Positions 56,724 through 64,000 of a DNA stretch of 64,000 bases are shown here, piece after piece. A model generated the notes under the pieces. It was not told where the DNA came from, searched no databases, and was given only the letters and a program-made list of their open reading frames with translations. The DNA comes from Catellatospora vulcania (lineage in GTDB: Bacteria; Actinomycetota; Actinomycetes; Mycobacteriales; Micromonosporaceae), in NCBI RefSeq assembly GCF_009720385.1, contig NZ_ML769309.1:62001-126000 (forward strand). The letters run 5' to 3'. Made by a program: the position numbers and the translations under genes. How positions within the stretch are numbered: the stretch's first letter is position 1; every line of letters begins with the position of its first letter.

Positions 56724-58497
56724 GCTGCTCGGCCAGCACACTGAGCCGGCGGCCGTACGCCTCGCCGTCACGGCGGCCCAGCGGCGTGCGCTCCCAGATG
56801 TCGCGGTCGGCGTTCTCCCGGAAGTCGGTCTCCCAGTACAGCGTCCCGTCGGCCGCCCACTGCGAGTCCACGGCGAAGCCGCCCGGCGCGGGCCCCAGAC
56901 CGTCGCCGACCCCGAACAGCGACTGCGCCAGCGCGGTGCGGTACTCGGTGCGGTGGTAGAGCTGCAGGAACGAGTCCTCGTCGCCGACCAGCGGCAGCAG
57001 CACCGGCAGGGTGTCCTCGCGCAGCAGCCGGCTCTGCGGGTACTGCCAGGTGACGCCCTGCCAGCGGGGGAACGCGTTGACGGTGTCGAAGTCGAGCACC
57101 CGGCAGTCGTGCAGCGCGTCCATCGCGGCGACCGGCCGGTGGCCGTTGCCGGCGCGGATGCGCCAGGTGGGGCGGCGCAGCAGCCGCAGCAGCACGTCGT
57201 CGTGGTAGGACGCGACCGCAGCCAGGCTGGCCGTCTTCAGCGCGAGCAGCGCCGGGTAGTGCTGGAGGTTGGTCCAGCGCGGGTCCGGTTCGCCTTCCGT
57301 GCGGCGGCGGGCGCGCATGAGCTGCTCGATGACGCGTACCCACAGGGCGGTGTGCTGGCGGTCGCGGTCGAGGTAGACGCCGTGGGCGAGCAGCCGCATC
57401 AGGGTGTCGCAGCGGGCGCGCACGTCGTCGTGGACCCGCTGGAGGGTGGCCGGGTCCTGCGCCGGGGGCGCCGGGGGCATGGTGCGCAGGTAGTCGCGCA
57501 GCCGCCGGATCTCGGTGTCGAACAGGTCGGCGACCTCGATGTGCCGGACCGGGTCGGGCAGCAGCCGCTTGAGCCGGGCCACCGCCATGGCCTTGGTCAG
57601 CGGCGGGTCGGCGAGGTCGTCGAGGGCTTCGAGCCGGTTGACGAGGTCGGGGAAGAACTGCTCGGCGGCGGCCCCGGTGATGACGTGGGCGCGGTGCTGC
57701 GCGACGAGACGTTTGGCGATCTGGCCGAGTTCGCCGCGCGACGCCCAGAACAGCGGGTAGCGCCGGGACCGGGTGCCTTCGAGGGCGGCGACCAGGCCGT
57801 GGTCCCAGTCGCCGGACCAGCCGTTGACGATCAGGCCGTACTCGTCGAGGACGCGTTCGAGCAGCCGCTGCCACGGTGCGCTGTAGGCGCGCAGCTCCTC
57901 GACGGTGTTGAGCTGGTCGGTGCGGGCGTAGTCGCCGTGCAGCTTGATGACGGTGCAGCGGGCGTGGGGGAGCGGCTCCATGCCCTCGATCGCGCCGGGG
58001 CTGGCGATGACCTGCGGGAAGATGCCCTCGGCTTCGAGCGCCTGCTCGATGAGCCGGTCGAAGTTGGTGGTCACGATGACGCGTACCGCGCCGCGGGCGA
58101 CGAGGGCCGCGATGGCGCGGTGGGCCGTGCCGGGGACCTTTATGCCCTGCTGGCGTTCCTCGGCGGTGGGTTCGAAGAACGACGCCAGTAGCGCCCGGCG
58201 GGCGGCGGGGGTGCTGGCCAGCGATTCCAGCAGGGCGGAGTAGCCCAGCGGTGCGCCGTCGCCGTGTTTGGTCCACCACTGCTCGATGTCGGCGTCGGTG
58301 GGCATGGCCTCGCCGGCGGCCGCGGCGACCTTCGCGACCAGTGCTGTCACGACACCCCAGCCGGTGGGCACGCCGACTGCGGTGGACGTGCCGGAGCCGA
58401 GCAGCAGCGCGTACACGCCGGGTTGCGCGTGCACGGCGGTGGCGAGGCTGATCCGGGCGTCGAAGAGGGGGCGGCGGGCGGCGAGGAGGTCGTCCAT
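56692..58497 (-). CDS. SIR2-like domain protein, candidate NAD-consuming defence effector
   Basis: The product is 601 residues from the ATG at 58497; in-frame starts up to 58599 are possible. Residues about 25-290 have the SIR2 order: LLLGSGTSTAVGVPTGWGVV (GSGTS at 34-38), VIVTTNFDRLIEQAL (Asn145), VIKLHGDYAR (His187, the catalytic type of His) and LIVNGWSGDWDHGL. The C-terminal half (about 300-601) is helical with no recognised domain (RLKRLLPDPVRHIEVADLFD, LHDCRVLDFDTVNAFPRWQG). SIR2-like proteins of this kind cause NAD+ loss during phage attack in known systems. Antisense overlap with a TIR gene suggests a linked locus. Confidence 0.82.
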   Translation of the reverse strand: MDDLLAARRPLFDARISLATAVHAQPGVYALLLGSGTSTAVGVPTGWGVVTALVAKVAAAAGEAMPTDADIEQWWTKHGDGAPLGYSALLESLASTPAARRALLASFFEPTAEERQQGIKVPGTAHRAIAALVARGAVRVIVTTNFDRLIEQALEAEGIFPQVIASPGAIEGMEPLPHARCTVIKLHGDYARTDQLNTVEELRAYSAPWQRLLERVLDEYGLIVNGWSGDWDHGLVAALEGTRSRRYPLFWASRGELGQIAKRLVAQHRAHVITGAAAEQFFPDLVNRLEALDDLADPPLTKAMAVARLKRLLPDPVRHIEVADLFDTEIRRLRDYLRTMPPAPPAQDPATLQRVHDDVRARCDTLMRLLAHGVYLDRDRQHTALWVRVIEQLMRARRRTEGEPDPRWTNLQHYPALLALKTASLAAVASYHDDVLLRLLRRPTWRIRAGNGHRPVAAMDALHDCRVLDFDTVNAFPRWQGVTWQYPQSRLLREDTLPVLLPLVGDEDSFLQLYHRTEYRTALAQSLFGVGDGLGPAPGGFAVDSQWAADGTLYWETDFRENADRDIWERTPLGRRDGEAYGRRLSVLAEQLRQAASETAA

Positions 58498-58564
58498 GGC
58501 GGCAACCATAGACATCCGTGGCGACAGATGGGAGGGCGCGTCCGCGGGCCGACAGAGTGCGGTC

Positions 58565-58583
58565 CCACGGTTGCGTACCGTGG
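58565..58583. promoter_or_regulatory. Palindrome in the SIR2/CDF divergent region
   Basis: CCACGGT (58565-58571) and ACCGTGG (58577-58583) form a 7-bp inverted repeat with a 5-base spacer, 68 bases ahead of the SIR2 start. It may be an operator for either divergent gene. Confidence 0.4.
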
Positions 58584-58616
58584 TGTCAGGCGATGACATC
58601 CGTTCCCATGTTCATG

Positions 58617-58644
58617 TTGCAATGAATTCATGGTTCGCTGTACT
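58617..58644 (+). promoter_or_regulatory. Possible promoter of the CDF gene
   Basis: TTGCAA (58617-58622) and TGTACT (58639-58644) are 16 bases apart in a short A/T-rich patch, 84 bases before the CDF start. Confidence 0.4.
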
Positions 58645-58727
58645 GTCGGCGTGCTGCGCGCGTCGGGGCGGCTCTTTCCCCTGCTGGGGCGCACGATGTC
58701 AGCATTCCGGGCACGAGGTGGACGACG

Positions 58728-59702
58728 ATGCATGACGACCATGACGACCATGACCACGACGGGCACGGCCACGGGCACAGCCATGACGGGCACTCCCATG
58801 GGGTGAGCCGCGACGCCGACCGGCGCTGGCTGGCGATCGCGCTGTCGGTCATCGCGGCGTTCATGGCGGTCGAGGTCGTCGTCGGCGTGCTCGCGCAGTC
58901 GCTGGCCCTCATCTCCGACGCAGCCCACATGCTCACCGACGCCGCCGCGATCGTGCTCGCGCTGGTCGCCATGCGGTTCGCGGCCCGGCCGGCAGGCGGG
59001 CGCTACACGTTCGGACTCGCGCGGGCGGAGATCCTGTCCGCCGCGGCCAACGGGCTGAGCCTGCTGCTGCTGGCGGGCTGGCTCGGCTACGAGGCGATCG
59101 CCCGGCTGGCCGAGCCGACCGCGGTCACCGGGTGGATGGTCGTCGTCACCGGGCTGCTCGGCCTGGCCGTCAACGTGCTGGCGGCGTGGGCGATCGGCAA
59201 GGCCAACCGGACCAGTCTCAACATCCAGGGCGCGTACCAGCACGTGCTGATGGACATGTTCGCCTCGGTCGCGGCGACGGCCGCGGGCCTGGTGGTGCTG
59301 CTGACCGGCTGGGCACGCGCCGACGCGGTCGCCACGCTGGTCGTGGTCGCACTGATGGTCAGGGGCGGGTGGGGCCTGCTGCGCGAGTCCGCCCGGGTGC
59401 TGCTCAACGCCGCGCCCGCCGGGGTGCGTCCCGAGGTGATCGGAGTGGACATGCTCGCCGCCGAGGGTGTCGTCGAGGTGCACGACCTGCACGTGTGGAC
59501 GATCGACTCCGGGCAGGCGGCGCTGTCGGCGCATGTGCTGGTCGACGAGCCCGCCGACTGCCACCTGGTGCGGCGGGCGCTGGAGCGGTTGCTGGCGGCG
59601 TCGCACGGCATCACCCACACCACGTTGCAGGTGGATCACCAGGTGCGGGAGAGCGTCGACGAGCACTGCGAGTCCGCGCACGGGCAGGTCCACCGCCGCT
59701 GA
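58728..59702 (+). CDS. Cation diffusion facilitator (Zn2+/Co2+/Cd2+ exporter)
   Basis: The product is 324 residues. The N-terminus is a His/Asp-rich metal-binding tail (HDDHDDHDHDGHGHGHSHDG). Six membrane segments follow. The metal site is in segment 2 (LISDAAHMLTDAAAIVLAL, Asp/His/Asp) and segment 5 (YQHVLMDMFASVAATAAG, His/Asp), the HD-HD set of zinc-type CDF proteins. A cytoplasmic ferredoxin-like domain (about 215-300, VVEVHDLHVWTIDSGQAALS) ends it. It is followed by an ArsR-type gene and a second CDF, which suggests a metal-detoxification locus. Confidence 0.93.
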   Translation: MHDDHDDHDHDGHGHGHSHDGHSHGVSRDADRRWLAIALSVIAAFMAVEVVVGVLAQSLALISDAAHMLTDAAAIVLALVAMRFAARPAGGRYTFGLARAEILSAAANGLSLLLLAGWLGYEAIARLAEPTAVTGWMVVVTGLLGLAVNVLAAWAIGKANRTSLNIQGAYQHVLMDMFASVAATAAGLVVLLTGWARADAVATLVVVALMVRGGWGLLRESARVLLNAAPAGVRPEVIGVDMLAAEGVVEVHDLHVWTIDSGQAALSAHVLVDEPADCHLVRRALERLLAASHGITHTTLQVDHQVRESVDEHCESAHGQVHRR

Positions 59703-59738
59703 CCCGCGTTTGTTCAGCGTTTGGTGTACTATCCGGTC

Positions 59739-60080
59739 GTGGACGTGATCGCCTCGCCGCCGACCTACGGGCAGGTGCTGGCCCGCTTCGGGCACGCACT
59801 GTCCGACCCGACCCGCGCCCGCCTGCTGCTCGCCCTGCGCGACGGCCCGGCATACCCGGCGGAGCTGGCCGACCTGCTACAGGTCAGCCGGCAGAACATG
59901 TCCAACCATCTCGCCTGCCTGCGCGGCTGCGGCCTGGTCGTCGCCGTGCCCGAAGGGCGCCGCTCGCGTTACGAGTTGTCCGACCCGCGCCTCGCGCACG
60001 CTCTCGGCGACCTGCTCGGCGTGGTGCTGGCCGTCGACCCGACCGCCTGCGCGGCCGCGGTGACCGAAGACTGCTGCTGA
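59739..60080 (+). CDS. ArsR/SmtB-type metal-sensing repressor
   Basis: The product is 113 residues from the GTG at 59739; TACTAT ends six bases before it, so the message is probably leaderless, and the frame from 59721 is less likely. The winged helix (FGHALSDPTRARLLLALRDG, YPAELADLLQVSRQNMSNHLACL, GLVVAVPEGRRSRYELSD) is typical. Cys in HLACLRGC and the C-terminal TEDCC could bind soft metals, as in CmtR (Cd/Pb). Its stop shares a base with the start of the second CDF gene, so it is likely to repress that gene. Confidence 0.9.
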   Translation: MDVIASPPTYGQVLARFGHALSDPTRARLLLALRDGPAYPAELADLLQVSRQNMSNHLACLRGCGLVVAVPEGRRSRYELSDPRLAHALGDLLGVVLAVDPTACAAAVTEDCC

Positions 60081-60769
60081 TGAGCGACCGGCCGGCGATC
60101 GCGGCGGCGCCCGCGCGCCGGCCGCTGCTGGTACGCCGGATCCGGTTGCTGGTCGCGGCGACCATCACGTACAACGTCGTCGAAGCGGTCGTCGCGATCA
60201 CCGCCGGGCGGGCCGCCGGTTCGACCGCGCTCATCGGGTTCGGCCTCGACTCGATCATCGAGGTGTCCTCCGCCGCGGCGGTGGCCTGGCAGTTCTCCGC
60301 CGCCGACCACGAGCGCCGGGAGCGGGCCGCGCTGCGGGTCGTCGCGGTGTCGTTCTTCGCCCTGGCCGCCTACGTCAGCTTCGAGGCCGCGCAGGCACTG
60401 CTCTCCGGGCACCGCCCGGACCACTCGACGGTCGGCATGGTGCTGGCCGCCGCGTCGCTGGCGATCATGCCTGGTCTGTCCTACGCCCAGCGACTCGCAG
60501 GAAGGGAACTGGGTTCCCGGAGCGCGGTCGCGGACTCGAAGCAGACGCTGCTGTGCACGTACCTGTCGGCGGTGCTGCTGCTCGGGCTCGCCGCGAACAG
60601 CCTGTTCGGCTGGTGGTGGGCGGACCCGATCGCCGCCCTGGCCATCGCCGCGGTCGCGGTCAAGGAGGGGCGCGACGCCTGGCGGGGCGACGCCTGCTGC
60701 GCCCCCGTGCCGCGGACCGGCGGCGCCGAGCAGGACAGCGACTGCACCGACGGGTGCTGCCGCGGCTGA
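60080..60769 (+). CDS. CDF-like cation transporter with Cys-rich C-terminus
   Basis: The product is 229 residues, starting on the TGATG overlap with the ArsR gene. It has five to six membrane segments (RLLVAATITYNVVEAVVAITAG, STALIGFGLDSIIEVSSAAA, ALRVVAVSFFALAAYVSF and others). A site like that of CDF proteins is present at FGLDSIIEV (Asp in segment 2) and SVADSKQ-like AVADSKQTLLCTYL (Asp in segment 5). It lacks the cytoplasmic domain but ends in a Cys-rich tail (DACCAPVP, DSDCTDGCC). It is likely a soft-metal exporter under the ArsR protein. Confidence 0.83.
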   Translation: MSDRPAIAAAPARRPLLVRRIRLLVAATITYNVVEAVVAITAGRAAGSTALIGFGLDSIIEVSSAAAVAWQFSAADHERRERAALRVVAVSFFALAAYVSFEAAQALLSGHRPDHSTVGMVLAAASLAIMPGLSYAQRLAGRELGSRSAVADSKQTLLCTYLSAVLLLGLAANSLFGWWWADPIAALAIAAVAVKEGRDAWRGDACCAPVPRTGGAEQDSDCTDGCCRG

Positions 60770-61056
60770 GTCGGCGTTCAGGAAGACCGGCCGCATTCCG
60801 GTACGCCGAAAGCGATGTTGGCGGGTCAGAATGTGCCCTGATCCGCATAGACTGAGGTTGCCTCGCTGTACGTGTCCTGGAGACCGTGCGGCGGGGCTCT
60901 CACGTTCCTCCGCTCGCCGATAACGCGAACCTCCTGCACGTGGCGGGTCAGGGCGAGTATTCGTAGAGGAGCAGGGCCGCAGCGCCCGGCCGGGATCGCG
61001 CGTCGGTGTCCGGCCGCGGCCGCGGGCGCAACGGGCACCTTCTGGAGGCAGCCGCC
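60770..61056. other. Gene-free stretch before the Acg-like gene
   Basis: This 287-bp gap has no coding-like frame. A CATAGACT (60847-60854) that could be a -10 lies early. The rest has several short GC-rich complementary runs and may form a long structured leader, but no known riboswitch pattern was recognised. Confidence 0.4.
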
Positions 61057-62055
61057 ATGAGCTCCACCGCCGAGGAACACCACCGGCCCGCCGCGGCCGC
61101 GTACGCCCAGGCGGCCGAGGCGGCCGGGCGCGCTCCCTCGATCCACAACACCCAGCCCTGGCACTGGCAGGTCCACCCCGACCGCCTCGACCTCTACGCC
61201 GACACGTCCCGGGCGCTGCCCGGCATCGATCCCGACGATCGGATGATGCTCGTCAGCTGCGGGGCAGCACTGCACCACGCACAGGTGGCGCTGCGGGCGC
61301 AGGGCCACACCGCGCAGACCCGCCCGCTGCCGGACCCGGCGCAGCCGGACCACCTGGCCACCCTCGTGATCAGCGGGGACGAGCCGGTGACCGCGGAGGC
61401 CGTACGCCTGGTGCAGGCCCTGCAACTGCGGCACACCGACCGCCGCCCGACCGTCGACACCCCGGTCACCGCCGAGCAGGTCGACGAACTGCGCCGCATC
61501 GCGGGCGAGCTCGACGTGCACCTGCACAAACTCACGCCCGACCAGGTCAGCGAGCTCGCCGTGGCCGTCTCGCGCGCCGAGGAGGCCGCGGCGGCCGAAC
61601 CGGCCTGGCAGGCCGAGACCGCACGCTGGACCGGCCCGGAGCGGCCCGCCGGCGCCGGGCTGCCACCGGAGGTGCTGCCCGACCGGCGTCCGGAGACCGA
61701 CGTCGGCGAGCGCGACTTCGGCGCCCGCGGCGCGCTCGCCGTCGGCGGGGGCCACGACAAGTCCTCGACCTACGTGGTGCTGTTCGGCTCCGACGACGAC
61801 CGTGCCGCCTGGCTGCGCGCCGGGCAGGCACTGTCGGCGGTGTGGCTGCACGCCACCGGTCAGGGGCTGGCGGTGCTGCCGTACAGCCAGGTCATCGAGA
61901 TCGACGGCACCCGCGCGATGATGCGCCGGCTCCTGTCGAACCTCGGCTACGCGTACATCGTGCTGCGGCTCGGCGTGGCCGACCCCGACCACCCGCTGCC
62001 CGGACACACGCCGCGCCTGCCCTTCGACACCACCGCCACGGTCGATCCCGCCTGA
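61057..62055 (+). CDS. Acg-family FMN-binding nitroreductase-like protein
   Basis: The product is 332 residues; GGAGG lies eight bases before the ATG. The start has AGRAPSIHNTQPWHWQVHPD, the signature of Acg proteins, followed by LDLYADTSRALPGIDPDDRM and VSCGAALHHAQVAL. The second half has LVLFGS-like VVLFGSDDDRAAWLRAGQAL, SAVWLHATGQGLAVLPYSQV and AYIVLRLGVADP, giving the doubled nitroreductase fold. In mycobacteria Acg sequesters FMN and is induced by hypoxia. A role in redox stress is likely here; no DosR-type box was recognised upstream. Confidence 0.88.
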   Translation: MSSTAEEHHRPAAAAYAQAAEAAGRAPSIHNTQPWHWQVHPDRLDLYADTSRALPGIDPDDRMMLVSCGAALHHAQVALRAQGHTAQTRPLPDPAQPDHLATLVISGDEPVTAEAVRLVQALQLRHTDRRPTVDTPVTAEQVDELRRIAGELDVHLHKLTPDQVSELAVAVSRAEEAAAAEPAWQAETARWTGPERPAGAGLPPEVLPDRRPETDVGERDFGARGALAVGGGHDKSSTYVVLFGSDDDRAAWLRAGQALSAVWLHATGQGLAVLPYSQVIEIDGTRAMMRRLLSNLGYAYIVLRLGVADPDHPLPGHTPRLPFDTTATVDPA

Positions 62056-62085
62056 CGTGCCCCGCGGGCCGGAGCCGGACGCCGG

Positions 62086-62940
62086 TCAGGTGACGAAGAC
62101 GGTGAACGATGCGCGGTGTACCTGGCCGGCCACCTTGAACTCCAGGTAGAGGCGCTGCTCGCCGCGGTTGGCGAACTCGACGTGGAAAGCCAGTGTCGCG
62201 TCGGGGGCGTCGGCGGCGGCGTGCGCGTGGGTCAGTCCCAGGGTGCGCACCTCGAAGGCCGACAGGTGCGCCATCGCGCCGAGGTGGGGTTCGAGGACGG
62301 GCGGTCCGGCTGCCGAGGAGACCCGGAAGCGCAGCAGCTCGCCCCGTCCGGCGCGCAGGTGGGTTACCCCGTCGAGCCTGGTCAGGGTGAAACCGTCGGT
62401 GGTCACGGTCGGGGCGGGCGCGGGCAGCGGGGCGAGCCTGGTGTCACCGGTGATGAGGAAGGGCAGGCCGAGCACCGTCGGGTGGCCGAGGGCGTCCTTG
62501 CCGCGGGGGACGAACTCGGCGTAGAAGCGGTACGCGCCGCCGTCGGTGACGTCGACCTTCGTGGCCCAGGTGTCGTCGACGAGTTCGGGGTGCAGGTGCC
62601 GGTAGCCGCTGGCGTCGTCGCGTACCAGGTAGAGGTGTAGTTGCTTGGTCTGGATCGTCTCGTAGGAGCGCAGCGGCAGCCCGTCGGGGCCCAGGATGCG
62701 GAAGGCGACCGGGATCGCCTTGCCGCGCTTGGCGGGCAGCGTGACGGGCTGGATGAGGTAGCCGTCGTGGCTGTCGGACAGCCCGTCGCTGTGCATGAAC
62801 GGGGTCGGTGACGGCGAGGCCGCGGGGGCCGCGCCGGACGGGCTGGCGGGCAGCTCGTCCAGCACATATCCGATGGTGATCGCACCGGCGGTGACCAGCA
62901 CCAGGTACGGCAGGAAACGTCGCCACTTGCCGACAGACAC
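62086..62940 (-). CDS. Membrane-anchored extracellular protein, unknown function
   Basis: The product is 284 residues from the GTG at 62940, with GGAGGGG six bases upstream. One membrane segment (residues 10-28, LPYLVLVTAGAITIGYVLD) is followed by a Ser/Pro/Ala tether and two beta-sandwich-like parts: about 60-155 (HDGYLIQPVTLPAKRGKAIP, KQLHLYLVRDDASGYRHLHP) and about 185-284 (LTRLDGVTHLRAGRGELLRF, AMAHLSAFEVRT, THAHAA). The several His at strand ends (HLHP, HLGAMAHL, THAHAA) could hold copper or another metal, which fits the nearby metal-transport genes; this is inference. Confidence 0.65.
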   Translation of the reverse strand: MSVGKWRRFLPYLVLVTAGAITIGYVLDELPASPSGAAPAASPSPTPFMHSDGLSDSHDGYLIQPVTLPAKRGKAIPVAFRILGPDGLPLRSYETIQTKQLHLYLVRDDASGYRHLHPELVDDTWATKVDVTDGGAYRFYAEFVPRGKDALGHPTVLGLPFLITGDTRLAPLPAPAPTVTTDGFTLTRLDGVTHLRAGRGELLRFRVSSAAGPPVLEPHLGAMAHLSAFEVRTLGLTHAHAAADAPDATLAFHVEFANRGEQRLYLEFKVAGQVHRASFTVFVT

Positions 62941-62965
62941 GCAGGTCCCCTCCCATGGAGCGTTA

Positions 62966-63011
62966 GGAAGGGCACCTTCTACAACGCATGGCGATGTGAA
63001 GGTGCCCTTCC
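62966..63011. repeat. Palindromic terminator-like repeat, GAAGGGC family, copy 2
   Basis: GGAAGGGCACCTTC (62966-62979) and GAAGGTGCCCTTCC (62998-63011) are perfectly complementary around an 18-base loop. The arms are those of 3740-3783, and the loop carries ATGGCGATGT, the complement of the ACATCGCCAT in copy 1, so the element is inserted the other way round. It ends the leftward gene starting outside the window. Confidence 0.78.
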
Positions 63012-63015
63012 TTTC

Positions 63016-64000
63016 TTACTGGCGGGTGATGGTGACGTCGTCGACGCCGGCTTCGAGGAGGCTGGCGGTGGACGTGTCGGCGGCCTGGACGAGGATCTGG
63101 ACGGACTGGCCGGCGTACGCGGACAGGTCCCAGCTGCCGGCCGTCCATGCGCCGTTGCGGTTGGACGCCGCACCGGCCTGGTTGAACAGCTGCGTGGTGC
63201 CGCCGGAGTGCACGACCGAGACCCGGAAGTAGTCGGCGCTGGAGGCGTTGCTGCCGTGGGCCAGGTACCAGGACAGGTTGAGCTTCAGGACGCCGCTGCC
63301 GGGCAGGGTGATCGACGGCGAGCGCACGCTGGTGACGCCGCCGTCCACGTCGTAGTCGCCTGCCGCCGCGCCGGCCAGGCGGCCGGTGACCAGGTCGTTG
63401 ACGCCGCTGACGGTGGTGCCGAGCTGCTTGGCGCCGCTGGAGGTGGTGGCCGCGGGGTCGCCGCGCTCCCAGACGCCCAGGGTGGCGGTGTCGGTGCCGG
63501 AGGGGTTGACGGTCCAGCCGGTGGCGGTCTCGAAGGTGTCGCTCCACACCGTGGTGACGGGCGCGCCCGGGTTGTGCTTGACCAGCACCAGGCCCTGCTC
63601 GATGCCGCTGATGGCGATGGTGCCGCTGGCGAAGAACGGGTACACGTTCCAGGCCCCGTTGAAGCCGGTGTTGTTCGACGCCGGGTAGATGTCGAAGTAG
63701 GCGATCTCGCTCAGCGCGTTCGAGGCGATCCCGGTGATGTCCAGGATGCGCAGCCCGGCACGGTAGCTGGCCTGGTAGGCCTTGGTGCCGATGATGTACA
63801 GGTTGTGGTCGGTGGCCTGGATGGTCGGCGACACGTGCACCCCGGTGTTGACCGGCGCGTTGAGGTCGGACACGTTCCAGATGAACGTCTTCGTGCCGGG
63901 CAGGTCCGAGTCGGTCTCGTCGTCCATCAGCAGCCGGGCGTGGTCGCCGGTCAGCCAGCCCTGGTGGGTGTAGCCGACGCCGACGTACCCGGTACGCGAC
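63016..64000 (-). CDS. Choice-of-anchor B-type secreted protein (5' part outside)
   Basis: About 328 C-terminal residues are visible; the frame enters at the right edge. The first part (GYVGVGYTHQGWLTGDHARL, LMDDETD, FIWNVSDLNAPV, HNLYIIGTKAYQASYRAGLR, ILDITGIASN, ASNNTGFNGAWNVYPFFASG) matches the beta-propeller of choice-of-anchor B proteins. A jelly-roll domain of about 160 residues follows (VWSDTFETATGWTVNPSGTD, LNLSWYLAHGSNASSADYFR, AGSWDLSAYAGQSVQILVQA, GVDDVTITRQ). It is presumably extracellular. The internal ATG at 63927 is not the start. Confidence 0.8.
   Translation of the reverse strand, partial: SRTGYVGVGYTHQGWLTGDHARLLMDDETDSDLPGTKTFIWNVSDLNAPVNTGVHVSPTIQATDHNLYIIGTKAYQASYRAGLRILDITGIASNALSEIAYFDIYPASNNTGFNGAWNVYPFFASGTIAISGIEQGLVLVKHNPGAPVTTVWSDTFETATGWTVNPSGTDTATLGVWERGDPAATTSSGAKQLGTTVSGVNDLVTGRLAGAAAGDYDVDGGVTSVRSPSITLPGSGVLKLNLSWYLAHGSNASSADYFRVSVVHSGGTTQLFNQAGAASNRNGAWTAGSWDLSAYAGQSVQILVQAADTSTASLLEAGVDDVTITRQ

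Noticed and set aside
60860-61040. Possible riboswitch before the Acg-like gene
   Set aside because: GC-rich complementary runs are present but no conserved riboswitch core could be matched.
1-64000. Search for tRNA, rRNA, CRISPR arrays, transposases, integrases
   Set aside because: None was recognised by reading. Short tRNA-like folds cannot be fully excluded without a covariance search.

Overview
The window is very GC-rich actinobacterial DNA with strongly G/C-biased third codon positions, many GTG starts, several apparently leaderless genes, mycothiol-type enzymes, sugar ABC importers without a partner ATPase, and large secreted CBM/RICIN/F5-8C proteins. This fits the Micromonosporaceae (Catellatospora/Micromonospora-like); that placement is inference from style and content, not from a marker gene. 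No rRNA, tRNA, CRISPR array, transposase or prophage was seen, so it looks like ordinary, largely chromosomal sequence.

Layout. 1-3.7 kb: end of a sugar ABC importer and a secreted glycoside hydrolase. 3.9-20.8 kb: a mixed housekeeping/accessory stretch with two beta-lactamase-fold serine hydrolases, an XRE regulator coupled to a deoxyribosyltransferase-like protein, a RHH/PIN toxin-antitoxin pair, a lipoprotein, an ATP-grasp enzyme followed by a short peptide gene that resembles a RiPP precursor, an ECF41-type sigma factor, an ion channel, dinB, and a WYL regulator with its target. 20.9-30.8 kb: a ribose-type ABC operon ending in a ketose 3-epimerase-like gene, divergent from a 1186-residue secreted ThuA/sugar-dehydrogenase/PKD/CBM/RICIN protein. 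32.8-48.3 kb: a uronic-acid locus made of uronate dehydrogenase, an IclR regulator, a CUT1 importer, 5-dehydro-4-deoxyglucarate dehydratase, glucarate dehydratase, an unidentified 370-residue protein, alpha-ketoglutarate-semialdehyde dehydrogenase and a secreted beta-helix/CBM2 protein. Near-palindromic operators of the form GTCYACATATGTRGAC sit before both uronate dehydrogenase and the importer operon. 48.6-58.5 kb: small regulators, a large surface protein, amino-acid metabolism, then a TIR-Hsp70(substrate-binding-domain) fusion convergent with a SIR2-like protein. 58.7-64 kb: two CDF metal transporters around an ArsR regulator, an Acg-like nitroreductase, and secreted proteins.

How the genes work together. 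The 33-45 kb genes can be read as the oxidative uronate route: uronate to aldarolactone (Udh), aldarate to 5-dehydro-4-deoxyglucarate (GudD-like), then to 2-ketoglutarate semialdehyde (KdgD-like) and 2-ketoglutarate (ALDH), fed by a dedicated importer and perhaps by the beta-helix enzyme outside the cell. The strongest candidate for a little-described system is the TIR-Hsp70SBD/SIR2 pair (55.9-58.5 kb), because both have NAD-consuming folds. Others are the ATP-grasp/short-peptide operon (10.3-13.0 kb) and 23-codon micro-ORFs that knit the 20.9-26.8 kb ABC operon together by ATGA overlaps. Several palindrome families recur between genes, two of them with covarying stems.
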